A DNA stretch of 64,000 bases from the NCBI GenBank assembly GCA_036365455.1, contig JAWQUS010000026.1, positions 15,456,001 through 15,520,000 on the forward strand, given 5' to 3'. This DNA is from Macrosoma leucophasiata (taxonomy: Eukaryota; Arthropoda; Insecta; Lepidoptera; Hedylidae). Below, piece by piece: positions 52,846-62,949 of this stretch (positions are counted from its first letter, which is position 1; every line of letters starts with the position of its first letter). Made by a program: the position numbers and the translations under genes. Under the pieces are notes generated by a model. That model worked only from the letters and a program-made list of their open reading frames with translations. It ran no database searches and was not told the origin of the DNA.

Positions 52846-53526
52846 GGGGCCCACACATAACTGCGATGCGATGCGACGCCGCATCGCAGAAAGGAGATGT
52901 TTCGAGCTCGGCTCTGATCCGTACACTACCTTAAAATATGGGTAAAATAAAGAAGAATCCGAAAATAATACAATTAATTATTCAAGAATATATTTCAAAG
53001 TTACAACCACATTTCATTCAAACGATTTTATCATTTTCAACCATGTTCAACATGGCGGCGATGCAGCCTACGCTTAGGATAGTACCTATGTAGATAAAAC
53101 AAAACTAATGCTATCTGTGTCTTACTAGTGCATCACATATTAACAAGAAAACGTTGTATCGAATCGATCAATTAAAAGAAGTTCCGATGAATTTCTTTAA
53201 ATTGGAAATCGATTATTAGTGGAATTAGTCAAATTGCCCGCCATATTCGCCATGTTGGTTTTGAGTTGCAATTCTAACGGCAAATAATGTTTTGTAACTG
53301 CAAAGAAAGCTAAACAAGTGAAAATATGGAGTAAAAAAACATTTTTATATTGATTTTGCCTGTTAATGATATTGTGTACAATACATGGCCGGAGGTCCAT
53401 ACATTTTTGCAACATCTCCTTTGCGATGCGATTTCGTCCGACATTTTGAAAGTATGGCCATCTGAATCGCAACGCAATAAATCGTATCGCAAGTTTCTGC
53501 GATGCGGCAGTTTTGTGATGGCACCC
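52846..53526. mobile_element. PIF/Harbinger-like MITE, hosting another MITE
   Basis: Left end GGGGCCCACACATAACTGCG, right end the reverse complement GGGTGCCATCACAAAACTGC. Flanked by TTA at 52843-52845 and 53527-53529. The GGGCCC-type end with a TWA 3-bp duplication is the PIF/Harbinger hallmark. Without the nested insert it would be ~148 bp and very rich in CGATGCG words. Confidence 0.75.
52890..53422. mobile_element. MITE family M, nested copy, 533 bp
   Basis: AAAGGAGATGTTTCGAGCTC at the left and GCAACATCTCCTTT at the right. Inverse of the copy at 8147-8623, with ~50 bp extra. Lies inside the GCGATGCG-rich MITE, so it is younger than its host. Confidence 0.8.
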
Positions 53527-53551
53527 TTAAACATTTATACACATTAATAAC

Positions 53552-53740
53552 CGACAGGCAGCTCTGAAAGCCCTGACATCGTTTAGGGTTAACTCGAGGC
53601 TGATACTTGAAGGTGTGCAAACCCTTAATAAATTAGGTAAGCACAACAAAGTTAGGCTAGTATGGGTGCCTGGGAATGAAGGCATCAGGGGCAATGAAAG
53701 GGCCAATGAACTAGGTAGACTTGGTTCCAATACCAAGTAG
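53552..53740 (+). pseudogene. RNase H domain fragment of a Jockey/I-type LINE
   Basis: Frame RQAALKALTSFRVNSRLILE, GVQTLNKLGKHNKVRLVWVP, GNEGIRGNERANELGRLGSN, stop. It matches the RNase H pattern SQAALKAL ... VxLxWVPGHxGxxGNExADxLAR of non-LTR retrotransposons. The catalytic-region H of WVPGH is N here and the D of ADELAR is N, so it is inactive. N-terminal half and RT absent. Confidence 0.85.
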
Positions 53741-54257
53741 CTGGCCCCACAATACAATAATATAAGATAGCCGACTTCTTTAATACCCGATTTATTGTAA
53801 GTACTCGTATATTGTATTAAATTTTCTCTATAAAGAAATACATCTGAAAAGCTAACTCGTTTCTCCTTCACTATGCCCTATCCCTGACAAGTTAATGGGT
53901 GCAGCTCGGCGGAGATACCGCGGCCCAAGTAAACACCCACTTAGTGCGGGTGCGCCACTATCGCCCACGCACTCGCAACTGCCACTTGATTTATCCATCG
54001 CCATTTTGTTTGCAGAATCTTGGATAATGCTACGGTAATATTTTTTGAAGTAAAGATTTCTTTAGCGGCGTTGTGCATTTTTTGTTAAGAAAAAGTTAAG
54101 AAATTAAAGAAAAAACGGAAAGAAAAATTAGACTTCGGGCAGGAATCGAACCTGCGACCTCAGGATAACCAGTCTGACTTTATATAAATAATTAAAATAA
54201 ACATCATTAAATTCAATGAACTATGTTTAACTTAATATAGGTAAATTGTCATGTTTT
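53741..54257. other. 500 bp; tRNA-like scrap at 54132-54178, otherwise unrecognised
   Basis: 54132-54178 (minus) is GGTTATCCTGAGGTCGCAGG, TTCGATTCCTGCCCGAAGT: the 3' half of a T-like tRNA head close to 20642-20713. 53890-54040 is GC-richer with no identified feature. Confidence 0.5.
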
Positions 54258-54535
54258 ACTGGTGGTAGAGTTCTAGTGACGGAGCTCGCGGGAATAGGCA
54301 CCACTGCATTACCTCATATACTTGCCGTTAAATGGTAGTGTTCAGCACTATCGTGTTCCGGTCAGGTGGTAATGTACGGTCCTTTAATTTCCGGCACAGA
54401 GGCATAACACCTTAGGAGTGGTAACGCATCTGCATTTTGACCTTGTTCTTTGTGTGTGTGTTTATAGGCTGCAGTCATCACTTAACATCAATGTGAACTG
54501 CATGCTTGTTTGCCACTTCCATTACATATAAAAAA
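54258..54535 (+). mobile_element. family A, near full length
   Basis: TACTGGTGGTAGAGTTCTAG to CACTTCCATTACATATAAAA. Confidence 0.9.
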
Positions 54536-54587
54536 ATGTTTGTGTACGATGGCGCAACAAATGTAAACAGATAAGAGAAACCAATTC

Positions 54588-54720
54588 TAGTGCTGTCCGA
54601 AGATGAGGTCAATAGTCTTTGAAATCAGCGAACATATCTTCATACATACACGGTAGTAAGGTAAGGTAGGTGTGTATGGATTGTGATATTTAACGCTCTC
54701 TGCTCTGGACTTTGTGTGAC
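54588..54720 (+). pseudogene. family D, degenerate
   Basis: GTGCTGTCCGAAGATGAGGT, CAATAGTCTTTGAAATCAGC, then scrambled. Matches the region before ACMKR in D. Confidence 0.4.
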
Positions 54721-55070
54721 ATACACATAACAAACCGTTTTCAATTTCATACAAAATCTCAAATAAAATCATTAAGTAAAAAAAAAAACTTATCTCCAGA
54801 CAAAACACAAGTCCCCAAGACAAGGGTGCGACCATTATTAACGGCCATAGATAACGGGGTCATTTGACCACTATTTACCACCCACATTCGCGATGGCGTC
54901 GCCCGCAGTTGCTGTCACATATTTTCGCTTAAAGACCAATAAGCGAGACTACGGCCAAGTTTGCCAACCTCTTCTAATTAATTTCTACTCCGTGCCGGTG
55001 AAACTGGAGGCCTAGACGATGGTATAGATTACAAGAGATAGCAATTTTGTTCCATTTGCTCACATAATTT
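54721..55070. other. 350 bp without recognised features
   Basis: Nothing recognised. Confidence 0.4.
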
Positions 55071-55074
55071 GAGC

Positions 55075-55310
55075 TAGAAGCCGTATGTAGCCCTATCGTA
55101 TTACCTAATTTTTCTATTGCCAAAATTAAATGGTGGCTTTCAGCACTAACGTTCAGTTCTAATGTTTGCCACCATCATAACTAAAAATATGAGATCTGTA
55201 ACAAAGGTTTCTTGGCCAACAGAAATAAATTCTACATGAAGACCAGAGATTTCTTCAACGTAGATGCGTTGCCACTCCTGAGATATTATGCCTCTGTGCC
55301 GCAAATGATA
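55075..55310. mobile_element. two degenerate A pieces, opposed
   Basis: 55080-55175 plus (CTATCGTATTACCTAATTTT, AAATGGTGGCTTTCAGCACT) and 55225-55310 minus (GATGCGTTGCCACTCCTGAG, GCCTCTGTGCCGCAAATGAT). Confidence 0.5.
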
Positions 55311-55604
55311 GAGCCAATAAAATTAAGATTATTTCATTTGTACTTAATTGAAATAAGATTATGTAATTTTTATCACATGTAGCAGGACCAAGGAGATGAG
55401 TGCTGGGTGTAATACATGGAAAAAACCATACTTATGAAGAACGGCGTGAACCTTGCGAGACCGAGTCAGACATGAAGAGATCCGCATGAGAACTTGAGTA
55501 GTTGACAAACTCCATCAAATATGAAAGTCAATGGGCAGTGGAAAGGGCATATAGCTCGAAGATCGAAGGCTGAGGTGAAAGGGTTTCCTAATTATGATCG
55601 CTTA

Positions 55605-55745
55605 CCGGAAGACGAAGCGTAGGTAGGACCACGAGGAAACTAACAATCTGGTGAAGGTCACAAGCAATCGCTGTATGAAGTTGGTCCAAGTGGTCCAACT
55701 CCGTTAGTTGCGTCACTTTTTGGTGGAAATTTTTATCTTTAGACT
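55605..55745 (+). pseudogene. RTE-like LINE RT carboxy-terminal scrap
   Basis: GGAAGACGAAGCGTAGGTAG (GRRSVGR), AATCTGGTGAAGGTCACAAG (NLVKV), with stops and frame changes. 3' UTR remnant TTTAGACTGAAATTATTATG follows. Confidence 0.55.
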
Positions 55746-56200
55746 GAAATTATTATGAAAAACAACAGTATTTCCGCTACCGCTCATAGCTTGCGGCATA
55801 ATATTACGTGAGAACACCAACGATAGTGTGATTTCACTAAGCTCCGAATTGGTGAGATTAGGGTCGCGAACACATCCATGACCTCGCTACCCGACATCAC
55901 ATATTTTTATCTTTCACCTACACTGTGTCCTGCGCTTAACTTTTATGAGGTGTGAGTGAAAATATTGTAATAGAAACGGAATTGAGCTTCGAAATTGAAC
56001 GTCTATATTTAAGGATCGTGTAAACGATCGAACATTTTTATAGTGCTGACGATAGCTAAGTGAATATGGGAGTGCATGAAATTGGTGGCAGATCCATTTT
56101 AGGACATATAGAGATTCTAGACTGGATAGTAAATTTGGAGTGCAATAAGTTTCAGTTCGATAGTTATTTGAAACTTCGTAGCTCCGTGGCTTTGAAACTT
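55746..56200. other. 450 bp without recognised features
   Basis: Nothing recognised. Confidence 0.4.
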
Positions 56201-56203
56201 CGC

Positions 56204-56345
56204 GAGCTCCAGTGACGGAACTCGCGTAGGCACCACCGCATTACCTAATATACTTGCCGCTAAATGGCTACCATTTAGCGGCAAGTATACTAGCCAATGC
56301 GGTGGTCCCTACGCCCGCGAGCTCCGTCACTGGAGCTCTACCAAT
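56204..56345. mobile_element. family A head as a palindrome, 3-base loop
   Basis: Left arm 56204-56267 (GAGCTCCAGTGACGGAACTC ... GCCGCTAAATGG), loop CTA, right arm 56271-56338 (CCATTTAGCGGCAAGTATAC ... CACTGGAGCTC). A few indels distinguish the arms. Confidence 0.9.
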
Positions 56346-56466
56346 AGTAGATTATACAATAAGGTCTTCCTTTTTCATTGAAATTTCAAATATTGAAAGA
56401 ACCTGTTATAAATATAATTTACCGAAGTAAACAAAAAAAAAGACTCTCTCAACCCTTGTTTATGAC

Positions 56467-56667
56467 ATGAAGGTGGCAAACAAGCATATAGTTCACATTG
56501 ATGTTGAGTCATTACTCAATTGAATTGAATGAAAATGTGAACTATATGCTTGTTTGCCACCTTCATTGCAGTCATTACTGCAGCCTAAAGATACCGACAC
56601 AAACACCGATAGGTAATGTGGTGGTGCCTACGCCCTCGAGCTCCAACACTTAGAACTCTACCACCAC
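56467..56667 (-). mobile_element. family A with an internal 33-bp inverted duplication
   Basis: Arms 56467-56499 and 56534-56566 (ATGAAGGTGGCAAACAAGCA ...) are perfect inverse copies with a 34-base loop. The A element then resumes (GCAGTCATTACTGCAGCCTA) to CTTAGAACTCTACCACCAC. Confidence 0.85.
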
Positions 56668-56679
56668 TTAAATATAATG

Positions 56680-57190
56680 CGTTTTGTTCTGATATAAATC
56701 AGAATATTTAGAAGCCTTTACATTCGCAAATTCATACCGTACTTAAAGCTGTTCAACCCAAAATATTTTATTGTCCAGCCCAAATTTACTGCGTACGTTA
56801 CTAGTAAATTTTAATTACGTATCAACTAATTGTCCAAACTGAAATTTAACTGTGGCAGTCGGTGAGAAGGGTCCATTATTAACATTATTGTGTGGTCCGC
56901 GGAACTGTGAATTAGTGTCATTAGTTTTGTCCGTAGTTTCGTGTAACTGTGGAATAACTAATTTTCCTTATTCCGTCTTCGGGTCTTACAAATTAAGATG
57001 TTATTTTATGTAAGTTGTTCGCTATCCCCAATTGCATACATTCATGCTTACCACAATTTGCCAGTTAGTTATACTTTTGCTCCAAGCAAAAGCATTCACG
57101 TGGATTGAAAGTGAATAATGGTATATTCAAATTTATACAAACGTAACTTCACTTCATATAATTGTCTGGTAAAAAAAAATAAAAAATCGA
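56680..57190. other. 510 bp without recognised features
   Basis: AT-rich. Nothing recognised before the LTR. Confidence 0.4.
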
Positions 57191-57192
57191 CG

Positions 57193-58125
57193 TGTGGCAC
57201 TCGGGGACTGCCGCGGTAAAGCTATTGCATAGCATTTTGTATCAACATATTCAATTATAATTATTTATTTATTTTATTTATGCTGTACGGGCTAATGCAC
57301 CGCACATTAGTTATATCAGAATTTTACACCATACGCCTCATTTCAACACACTCATTTTATTATTATATTCAGTTCGCATTAGGTAATCAAGTTCGCCGCG
57401 CGTTCTCACATTTCATTCATATCATTATCAGTTAGTTATTTTTGGACAGTTTTTAATATACAAGTTTTTATCAGTTTATCAGATTTTTATTTATCAGTAA
57501 CTCTTTGGGGTCTAACCCAAACATATGCTGTATTTCTTTTTTTCTTTGATATTAATTCAAGTTACACTTTTTGAGCGTGGTGACCGATAAGAAAACATTT
57601 TTTTTTCTTTTATTAAATAAAAAAGTTAATATTGTTTGAAATATTTTTATTATTTTACAATACATATAAACAGCTGCTTATGTATTCGTCCGATTTTGGA
57701 GCAGCTCGTCTCGATTCGTGCGAGCTTCGTAGAGTCGTACAATACGTCTAGTTGCACGCACACAAACACCGTGTCGAAGACTGCCGAAAAGAAACGACGT
57801 TAGACAATGCACGGCCTTCAAGCCACACCTTCGTGCCCGTCGGAGTGGGGAGCGTGAGGTTTTTTGTTACGGAATTTCTGAATTCGGTCCCCGCGCTCAA
57901 GGCCCTCGATAGAAGTTATATGCAATAGCTTAAAAAGCATTGGCGATTGTCGGGGACTTTCGGCATCTCTTCGGTTTGCGGCAGTGCGGGGAGCCGCGGG
58001 GACGACGTCGACATGGACGCGCGTGCACCCGTCACTCGACTCCACTACTAGCTAAGCTAACGTCTAGTTAAAAATTAAATACAGCATAAGTTACAGTCCA
58101 CGAAGCATTTTATTACACCTCAACA
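57193..58125 (+). mobile_element. BEL/Pao-type 5' LTR, ~930 bp (boundaries inferred)
   Basis: Begins TGTGGCACTCGGGGACTGCC and ends TTACACCTCAACA, giving TG...CA ends, placed by the primer-binding site two bases downstream. The 3' part is GC-rich (57660-58060). Only one LTR is present in the window, so the left boundary rests on TG and on recall of BEL-like LTR starts. No second LTR was found to confirm. Confidence 0.55.
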
Positions 58126-58127
58126 TA

Positions 58128-58145
58128 TGGTCCTTCGAGCCGGAT
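58128..58145 (+). promoter_or_regulatory. primer-binding site for tRNA-Tyr
   Basis: TGGTCCTTCGAGCCGGAT is the exact complement of a tRNA 3' end ATCCGGCTCGAAGGA plus CCA, which is the tRNA-Tyr acceptor and T-arm end in insects. It primes minus-strand synthesis in this BEL/Pao element. Confidence 0.8.
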
Positions 58146-58385
58146 AGAGGAATTTTAAGGACGTCTTAAGGCTTGGTCTTAATTTGTGGATCAACAAAAT
58201 ATTCGTGAAGAATTAAACGCGACGTCTACAAAGCGCACGTCATTGAAGAAGACAAGGGCAAATAGCGGACGAACACATGTATCATCAACCTCGTGGAAAA
58301 AGGGATACATACATCGAGTGAGTTCGTTCCTTTTTATTCCCTCTTAATTCCTTTCTTTTCAAAAAATCAATTTTCGTATCCTAAT

Positions 58386-58536
58386 TTTGTTTAATACTGG
58401 TAGCGGAAATATGATAGAATATTAGCAACGGTTCACTAGTACCTATATGAAGCTAATGTAAAATGATTTTATGCATTGATCCAAAGTGAACCGTTGCTAA
58501 TATTCTATCATATTTCCGCTACCAGTATTAAACAAA
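58386..58536. repeat. perfect 52-bp palindrome, 47-base loop
   Basis: Arms 58386-58437 and 58485-58536 (TTTGTTTAATACTGGTAGCG ... ACGGTTCACT) are exact inverse copies. It lies between the primer site and the pol scrap, and so replaces ~4-5 kb of internal sequence. Confidence 0.95.
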
Positions 58537-58549
58537 TTTAAAGAATTTG

Positions 58550-58765
58550 GTATCGAAATTTGTTAAATTTAAAGAATTTGTTGACGAATTACAAAAATCT
58601 TTTAATTTTATCTTACGTCTTGCTCAGTTAGAAATGTTTCCCGATGAATATGTTATCTTAAAATCAGGTAAGTCTTTACCTAATAAAAATATGTTAATAT
58701 CTTTGTCCCCATTTTTAGATACAAATGATATTCTAAGAGTTGGTGGCAGGCTTGATAAATTATAA
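58550..58765 (+). pseudogene. BEL/Pao pol fragment upstream of integrase
   Basis: Frame FVDELQKSFNFILRLAQLEM, FPDEYVILKSGKSLPNKNML, ISLSPFLDTNDILRVGGRLD, KL, stop. It matches the BEL/Pao region just before the integrase zinc finger: ..xxF..EIxxLKxGKxLPxxSxLxxLxPFLDxxGxLRVGGRL. gag, protease, RT, RNase H and the integrase core are absent. Broken copy of an endogenous retroelement. Confidence 0.85.
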
Positions 58766-59008
58766 TAATATAATAATTTATTGACAAAAACATTTTTACA
58801 ATGGTTAATATTGAATCCATAGATTCCCGAACTAGTCTACACTGTATTTCGGGAATCAGTGGCTTCTCCGAGTTATAACTTCACTTAAAATTATTTTGTC
58901 ATTAAACATTAAACAAGGTAGATATATCAAGTAATCAAAAATTTTACAAAGAAGGGTGAGTATGTGAGTTAGTGAAAAAGTGTGTGTGTGTGTATGTGTG
59001 TGTGTTTG

Positions 59009-59088
<80 letters not shown>

Positions 59089-59408
59089 ACTGTGTGTATC
59101 AGAAATCGTGTACGTCTATACTTCGCCATATCATGAAAAAAACAAATTTGCTAACATAACTTCAATACCATCATAGTCAAAATTCCTGAGCCATGCTGAA
59201 ATAATCTTCTTAAACTCATTATTATTTGTATTTTTTATGTTTTTATTTTTATTTATAAGAGTTTTAAGTAATTTATTGTACAATTGTGTAGTAACTATAT
59301 CGTACTGCTTTTGAGCAAATCTAGTCTTTGCCCTCGGAACATGTATTCGGTCTACTCTTTTTAATGAAGTTGGTAGATAGGGTACTTTTTGGCGATGAAA
59401 ACGACGAT
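58766..59408 (-). pseudogene. LINE (CR1-like) 3' end: RT carboxy-terminus plus 3' UTR
   Basis: A minus-strand frame without ATG, ~90 codons, stop at 59133-59131: YLPTSLKRVDRIHVPRAKTR, FAQKQYDIVTTQLYNKLLKT, and after an N/K-rich stretch EFKKIISAWLRNFDYDGIEV. The pattern T(R/S)xxxxxxxPRxxTxFAQxxxxxxxxxLYNxL....FKxxxxxWL is a CR1-type LINE C-terminus. The 3' UTR holds a 105-bp (CA)n run and AGTGTAGACTAGTTCGGGAA, then a TTATTATATTATTATAA tail at 58766. Joined directly to the BEL scrap. Confidence 0.75.
58979..59084. repeat. (GT)n microsatellite
   Basis: About 105 bp of GT with a few interruptions at the left, inside the LINE 3' UTR. Confidence 0.95.
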
Positions 59409-59440
59409 GAAATTTACCGTAACCCTAACACCATTCCCCG

Positions 59441-59752
59441 CGTGTACATGAAATACCCGAAGGGGTAGGCAGAGGTAAATGCGTGCATTCAATCATACAT
59501 GCAAACACCCACGATTCGCCGGTTACATTTTGGACCATGTAACAGGTGGCGAGCCTATTGACAACCCCAGGCACATTACAAAATTTCGAGGTACCTACTG
59601 GGAAAGTACCAGAAAATGAAAAAATCCAAATAGAACCAAACAAAAAGGATTTTACACTGTTATCTCTAATATCCCCGACCGGGGAATCGAACCCAGGACC
59701 CCAGCGTAGTAATAGTAGCCTGCTGCCACTAGGCTTCTGGCTACTGAGGCAG
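59441..59752 (-). mobile_element. family C SINE, full length
   Basis: Minus head CTGCCTCAGTAGCCAGAAGC then CCTGGGTTCGATTCCCCGG (B box). Body ends CTTCGGGTATTTCATGTACA. The head contains a ~9-bp local duplication (CTACTGGCTTCTGG region). Confidence 0.8.
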
Positions 59753-59786
59753 TGGCAGAAAATTTATAGAATTACATAAAAATTAG

Positions 59787-59932
59787 CCCCCTTATTCATA
59801 AACGTATTTTGGCTCAAGTGTTGCTAATCTCTCCTTTGTCTTTCTCTATCCTGCACATTTGACAATGCAACTGACAAAGACAAAGCATTCTATATCTAAA
59901 ACGTATCTAATGTACGTTTATGAATAAGGGGG
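59787..59932. mobile_element. MITE family V, 146 bp
   Basis: 20-bp perfect inverted ends CCCCCTTATTCATAAACGTA / TACGTTTATGAATAAGGGGG. Flanks TTAG and TAAA suggest a TA-containing 2-3-bp target site. A fragment of the same family is at 15178-15204. Confidence 0.75.
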
Positions 59933-60039
59933 TAAAAATCTTAACCATCCTTAACTAAGTTGCTGAGGTCTAAATTGCTTGGCCTCTGTATCAAAAATTA
60001 GGGATTTATTTTAAAGAATCAAATGGAAAGACGAATTTG

Positions 60040-60206
60040 ACTTCAAGCGAAACTTGAACCAGCGACCGCAACCGCCACCGCCACCCCCAAAGACAATGGA
60101 ATACAAATGTGAAAAATTCCAACAGGCGGTGGTCTTTAATAGCTCAATTAGTAGAGCAAGTGGATCACTGAACCCAGTGATCTTGGATTCAAGTCTCGCC
60201 GGAAGT
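60040..60206 (+). mobile_element. T-like tRNA head with a flanking inverse scrap
   Basis: Plus 60130-60206: TAATAGCTCAATTAGTAGAG, GGATCACTGAACCCAGTGAT, TTGGATTCAAGTCTCGCCGG. The anticodon stem pairs (ATCACTG/CAGTGAT) but the acceptor does not. 60040-60062 is an inverse scrap (ACTTCAAGCGAAACTTGAAC). A CCGCCACCGCCACCCCC run lies between. Confidence 0.5.
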
Positions 60207-60247
60207 CTCACAATTATTTATACTTTTTTTTGTATGTCTTTACATTT

Positions 60248-60460
60248 TTACTGGTGGTAGAGCTTCAGTGACGGAGCTCGAGGGCGTAGGCACCACCACA
60301 TTACGTATTTGCCGCTAAATGGTAGGCACTATCGTGTTGCGGTTAGATGGTAATGTATGGCCCCGTAATAAATATCATAGACACATGACTCCTTAGGTCT
60401 CAGGGGTGGCAACGCATCTGAATTTTGAGATCTGGTTTTTGTGTATATGTTTATAGGCTT
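60248..60460 (+). mobile_element. family A, A2-like, 3' truncated
   Basis: TACTGGTGGTAGAGCTTCAG to GTGTATATGTTTATAGGCTT. Carries GGCCCCGTAATAAATATCAT, an A2 variant. Confidence 0.8.
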
Positions 60461-60469
60461 GTTTTAAAG

Positions 60470-60890
60470 CTCAATAACAAACGCTGTAGACAATAACCAC
60501 AAACAATCATCGACTATCCTTTGCCTGTTAAAAAATTAAGAAAACTTTATCACAAACAGATCCCAGATTATATTCGTAATTGCGAACCGCAAACAAAACG
60601 ATTCCAAGCTTAACCTTTCAAAAGTTGCAGAGATTTGTGGCTTTTTCAAAGATTGCGAACCGAAACTTATTTCGCTGTAAATTATGAAATGTAAAGAAAA
60701 ATATAAATCTTTGTCGCGCAGCCTTTGCATAGTAAATTCGGATGGCTTAACGCGAATATTATCGTTTATCATTTGCTCAACTAACGTTTCCGAGTACGTG
60801 CCGTGAAAACTTGATATTGGGTTGAAATTATATAAATGTAACTTATTCTAGACGCATTTCAACTAGTATTCAACAATAGTCAGCAACATG
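60470..60890. other. 420 bp without recognised features
   Basis: Two TTGCGAACCG words at ~60581 and ~60652. Nothing else. Confidence 0.35.
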
Positions 60891-60894
60891 TTTT

Positions 60895-61217
60895 TTAATG
60901 TACTGCACGTGGCAAACAAGCTTACAGTTCACATTGGTGAACGGCTCCAGTGACGGAGCTCTCGGGCGTAGGCACCACCGCATTACCTAATATACTTGCC
61001 GCTAAATGGTAGTGTTCAGCACTATCGTGTTCCGGTCTGGTGATTATGTAAGGCCCTGTAATTTCCGGCACAGAGGAATAACACCTTAGGCCTCAGGAGT
61101 GGTAACGCATCTGCATTTTTAACCCTGGTCTTTGTGTGGGGGTCTATAGGCTGCAGTCATCACTTAACATCAATGTGAACTGCATGCTTGTTTGCCATTT
61201 CGATTACATTAAAAAAA
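60895..61217 (+). mobile_element. family A, near full length, with an inverse A tip in front
   Basis: 60895-60945 is a minus-strand 3' tip (GGCAAACAAGCTTACAGTTC). 60948-61217 plus runs CTCCAGTGACGGAGCTCTCG to GCCATTTCGATTACATTAAA. Confidence 0.85.
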
Positions 61218-61784
61218 TAAATTGAAGTTATCACCACGAGAACCCCTTTTAAAAAAATTTAATCATTCTAACTGAACCCCAAACATTTCTCCCTCGCAAA
61301 ATCCGCAATCAATCATCAAAAAATGATACACTAAGTAACAGACAACGCTTAATCTCCTAAACAAAGAAACGTTGTCATTATCTCTGGCCATAACAAAAAT
61401 ATTGAGTTTGGAAGTAAAAAAGATCCGACAAGCCATGGAACATTTTATTCCACGATTCTTCTTCGGATCCATCTTCGAAAGTTAACTTGACTTTTTCCTT
61501 TGCTTGTGGAAATGCTCGTGAATTATTATAAAAATTGTATTATTTTGTACCCGCATCTTCGCGCGGGTTCGCGTCCATGGAGGCCACGGATTCCGCCAAG
61601 TTGTATGTGGATACTCTATTAATATTCTCATAGTCATACTATCTGTGGAGATAGCTTAACTACGAGTATACCAATAGAGTTAAATATTGGCAATTACATA
61701 TTCTGACATTGGTAAGAACTTTTTCAGCAGTTAATATCATACATATTTATTAATATAGGTACTACGACACTAAATACGACTTTT
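61218..61784. other. 570 bp, mostly unrecognised
   Basis: TACCCGCATCTTCGCGCGGG (~61548) recalls the opening of a lepidopteran repeat, without a body. Otherwise nothing. Confidence 0.35.
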
Positions 61785-62068
61785 TACTGGTGGTAGAGCT
61801 GCAGTGACGGAGCTCGCGGGCGTAGGCACCACCGCATTACCTAATATACTTGCCGCTTAATGGTAGTGTTCAGCACTATCGTGTTCCGCTCAGGTGGTAA
61901 TGTACGGTAATTTCCGGCACAAAGGCATAACAACTTAGGCCTCAGGAGTGGTAACGCATCTGCATTTTGTCCTTGGTCTTTGTGTAAGTGTCTTTAGGCT
62001 GCAGTTATCACTTAACATCAATGTGAACTGCATGCATGTTTGCCACTTCCATAACATAAAAAATAATA
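61785..62068 (+). mobile_element. family A, full length
   Basis: TACTGGTGGTAGAGCTGCAG to CACTTCCATAACATAAAAAA. Confidence 0.9.
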
Positions 62069-62197
62069 ATAAACTTTTTATTTCAGAAATATAAATAAAA
62101 TTAGTTTGGAAAATACTTTATTTCCTATGTGTGTATTGTGTACGTACCTCCGGGATAAGTTTCCAAACCTAATATCACTTATTCCTTGTAGCCACGG

Positions 62198-62332
62198 ATA
62201 CCGTGATCGGTGTATACAAACGTACTCGTATATTATTTTTTTCGTTGGAAGCGGATCACGGTATCGATGGATACAACTCGGCGGGATCCGTGGCCACTTC
62301 AATCTCATACCGTGATCCGTACACACAAACCC
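62198..62332. repeat. three ~25-bp related motifs in alternating orientation
   Basis: GGATACCGTGATCGGTGTAT (62200), inverse GCGGATCACGGTATCGATGG (62251), and CATACCGTGATCCGTACACA (62307), each followed or preceded by ATACAAAC-like ends. Confidence 0.6.
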
Positions 62333-62431
62333 TTTCGCACACATGTAGATCCCATTCTCTTAAGAATTTGAAAAAAATCGTCGTAATGCTCATATAAACT
62401 CCTCCTTTTATCTCCACTGTCGGAGTTGGTC

Positions 62432-62517
62432 ACTGTCGGTGTCTATAGGCTGCAGTCATCACTTAACATCAATATGAACTGTACGGTTGTTTGCCACTTT
62501 TACTACATTGAACAAAA
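62432..62517 (+). mobile_element. family A 3' tip
   Basis: GGTGTCTATAGGCTGCAGTC to TTTACTACATTGAACAAAA. Confidence 0.8.
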
Positions 62518-62949
62518 TAGAAATTATTGCTATTGTTTCAGTATATCATTCGTGTAAAACATTTATTAACGCCCGTTTAAAACTATCAACCAAAAAAATG
62601 TCGGTGACTGGCAACTGGAAATGAGTTTTTATAGCAGTTTATGAACAATGCCAATTTGTCTTAATGTCTAAATGAAAGGAAGTGGACCGGGAAAGTTTGC
62701 TCGTTTATTCAGCACTAGACGACACTTGTGGGTTCGCCTGTTTTAATATGTTTACGCCGGCTTCACATGTTGGCTCCAACGCCTCCAACGCTGTTTGCTC
62801 AAAGCGTCGCTGATTGTTTTAGCATTGGATCCAACATTTTCTCCAATGTTATAAGTTGCGTTTTCTGGTCCAGGTTTTTATGTTTCGTCAAGGTTCACAA
62901 TCTGTCTGAACGTCACCAATGTTGGCACGAGCGTTGGCTCCACTTGTTC
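62518..62949. other. 430 bp without recognised features
   Basis: GTTGGCTCCA occurs at ~62770 and ~62933, and CCAACGCCTCCAACGCTG is locally repetitive. Not identified. Confidence 0.35.

Noticed and set aside
58944..59129. Threonine/histidine repeat protein
   Set aside because: Translation of a (GT)n microsatellite.
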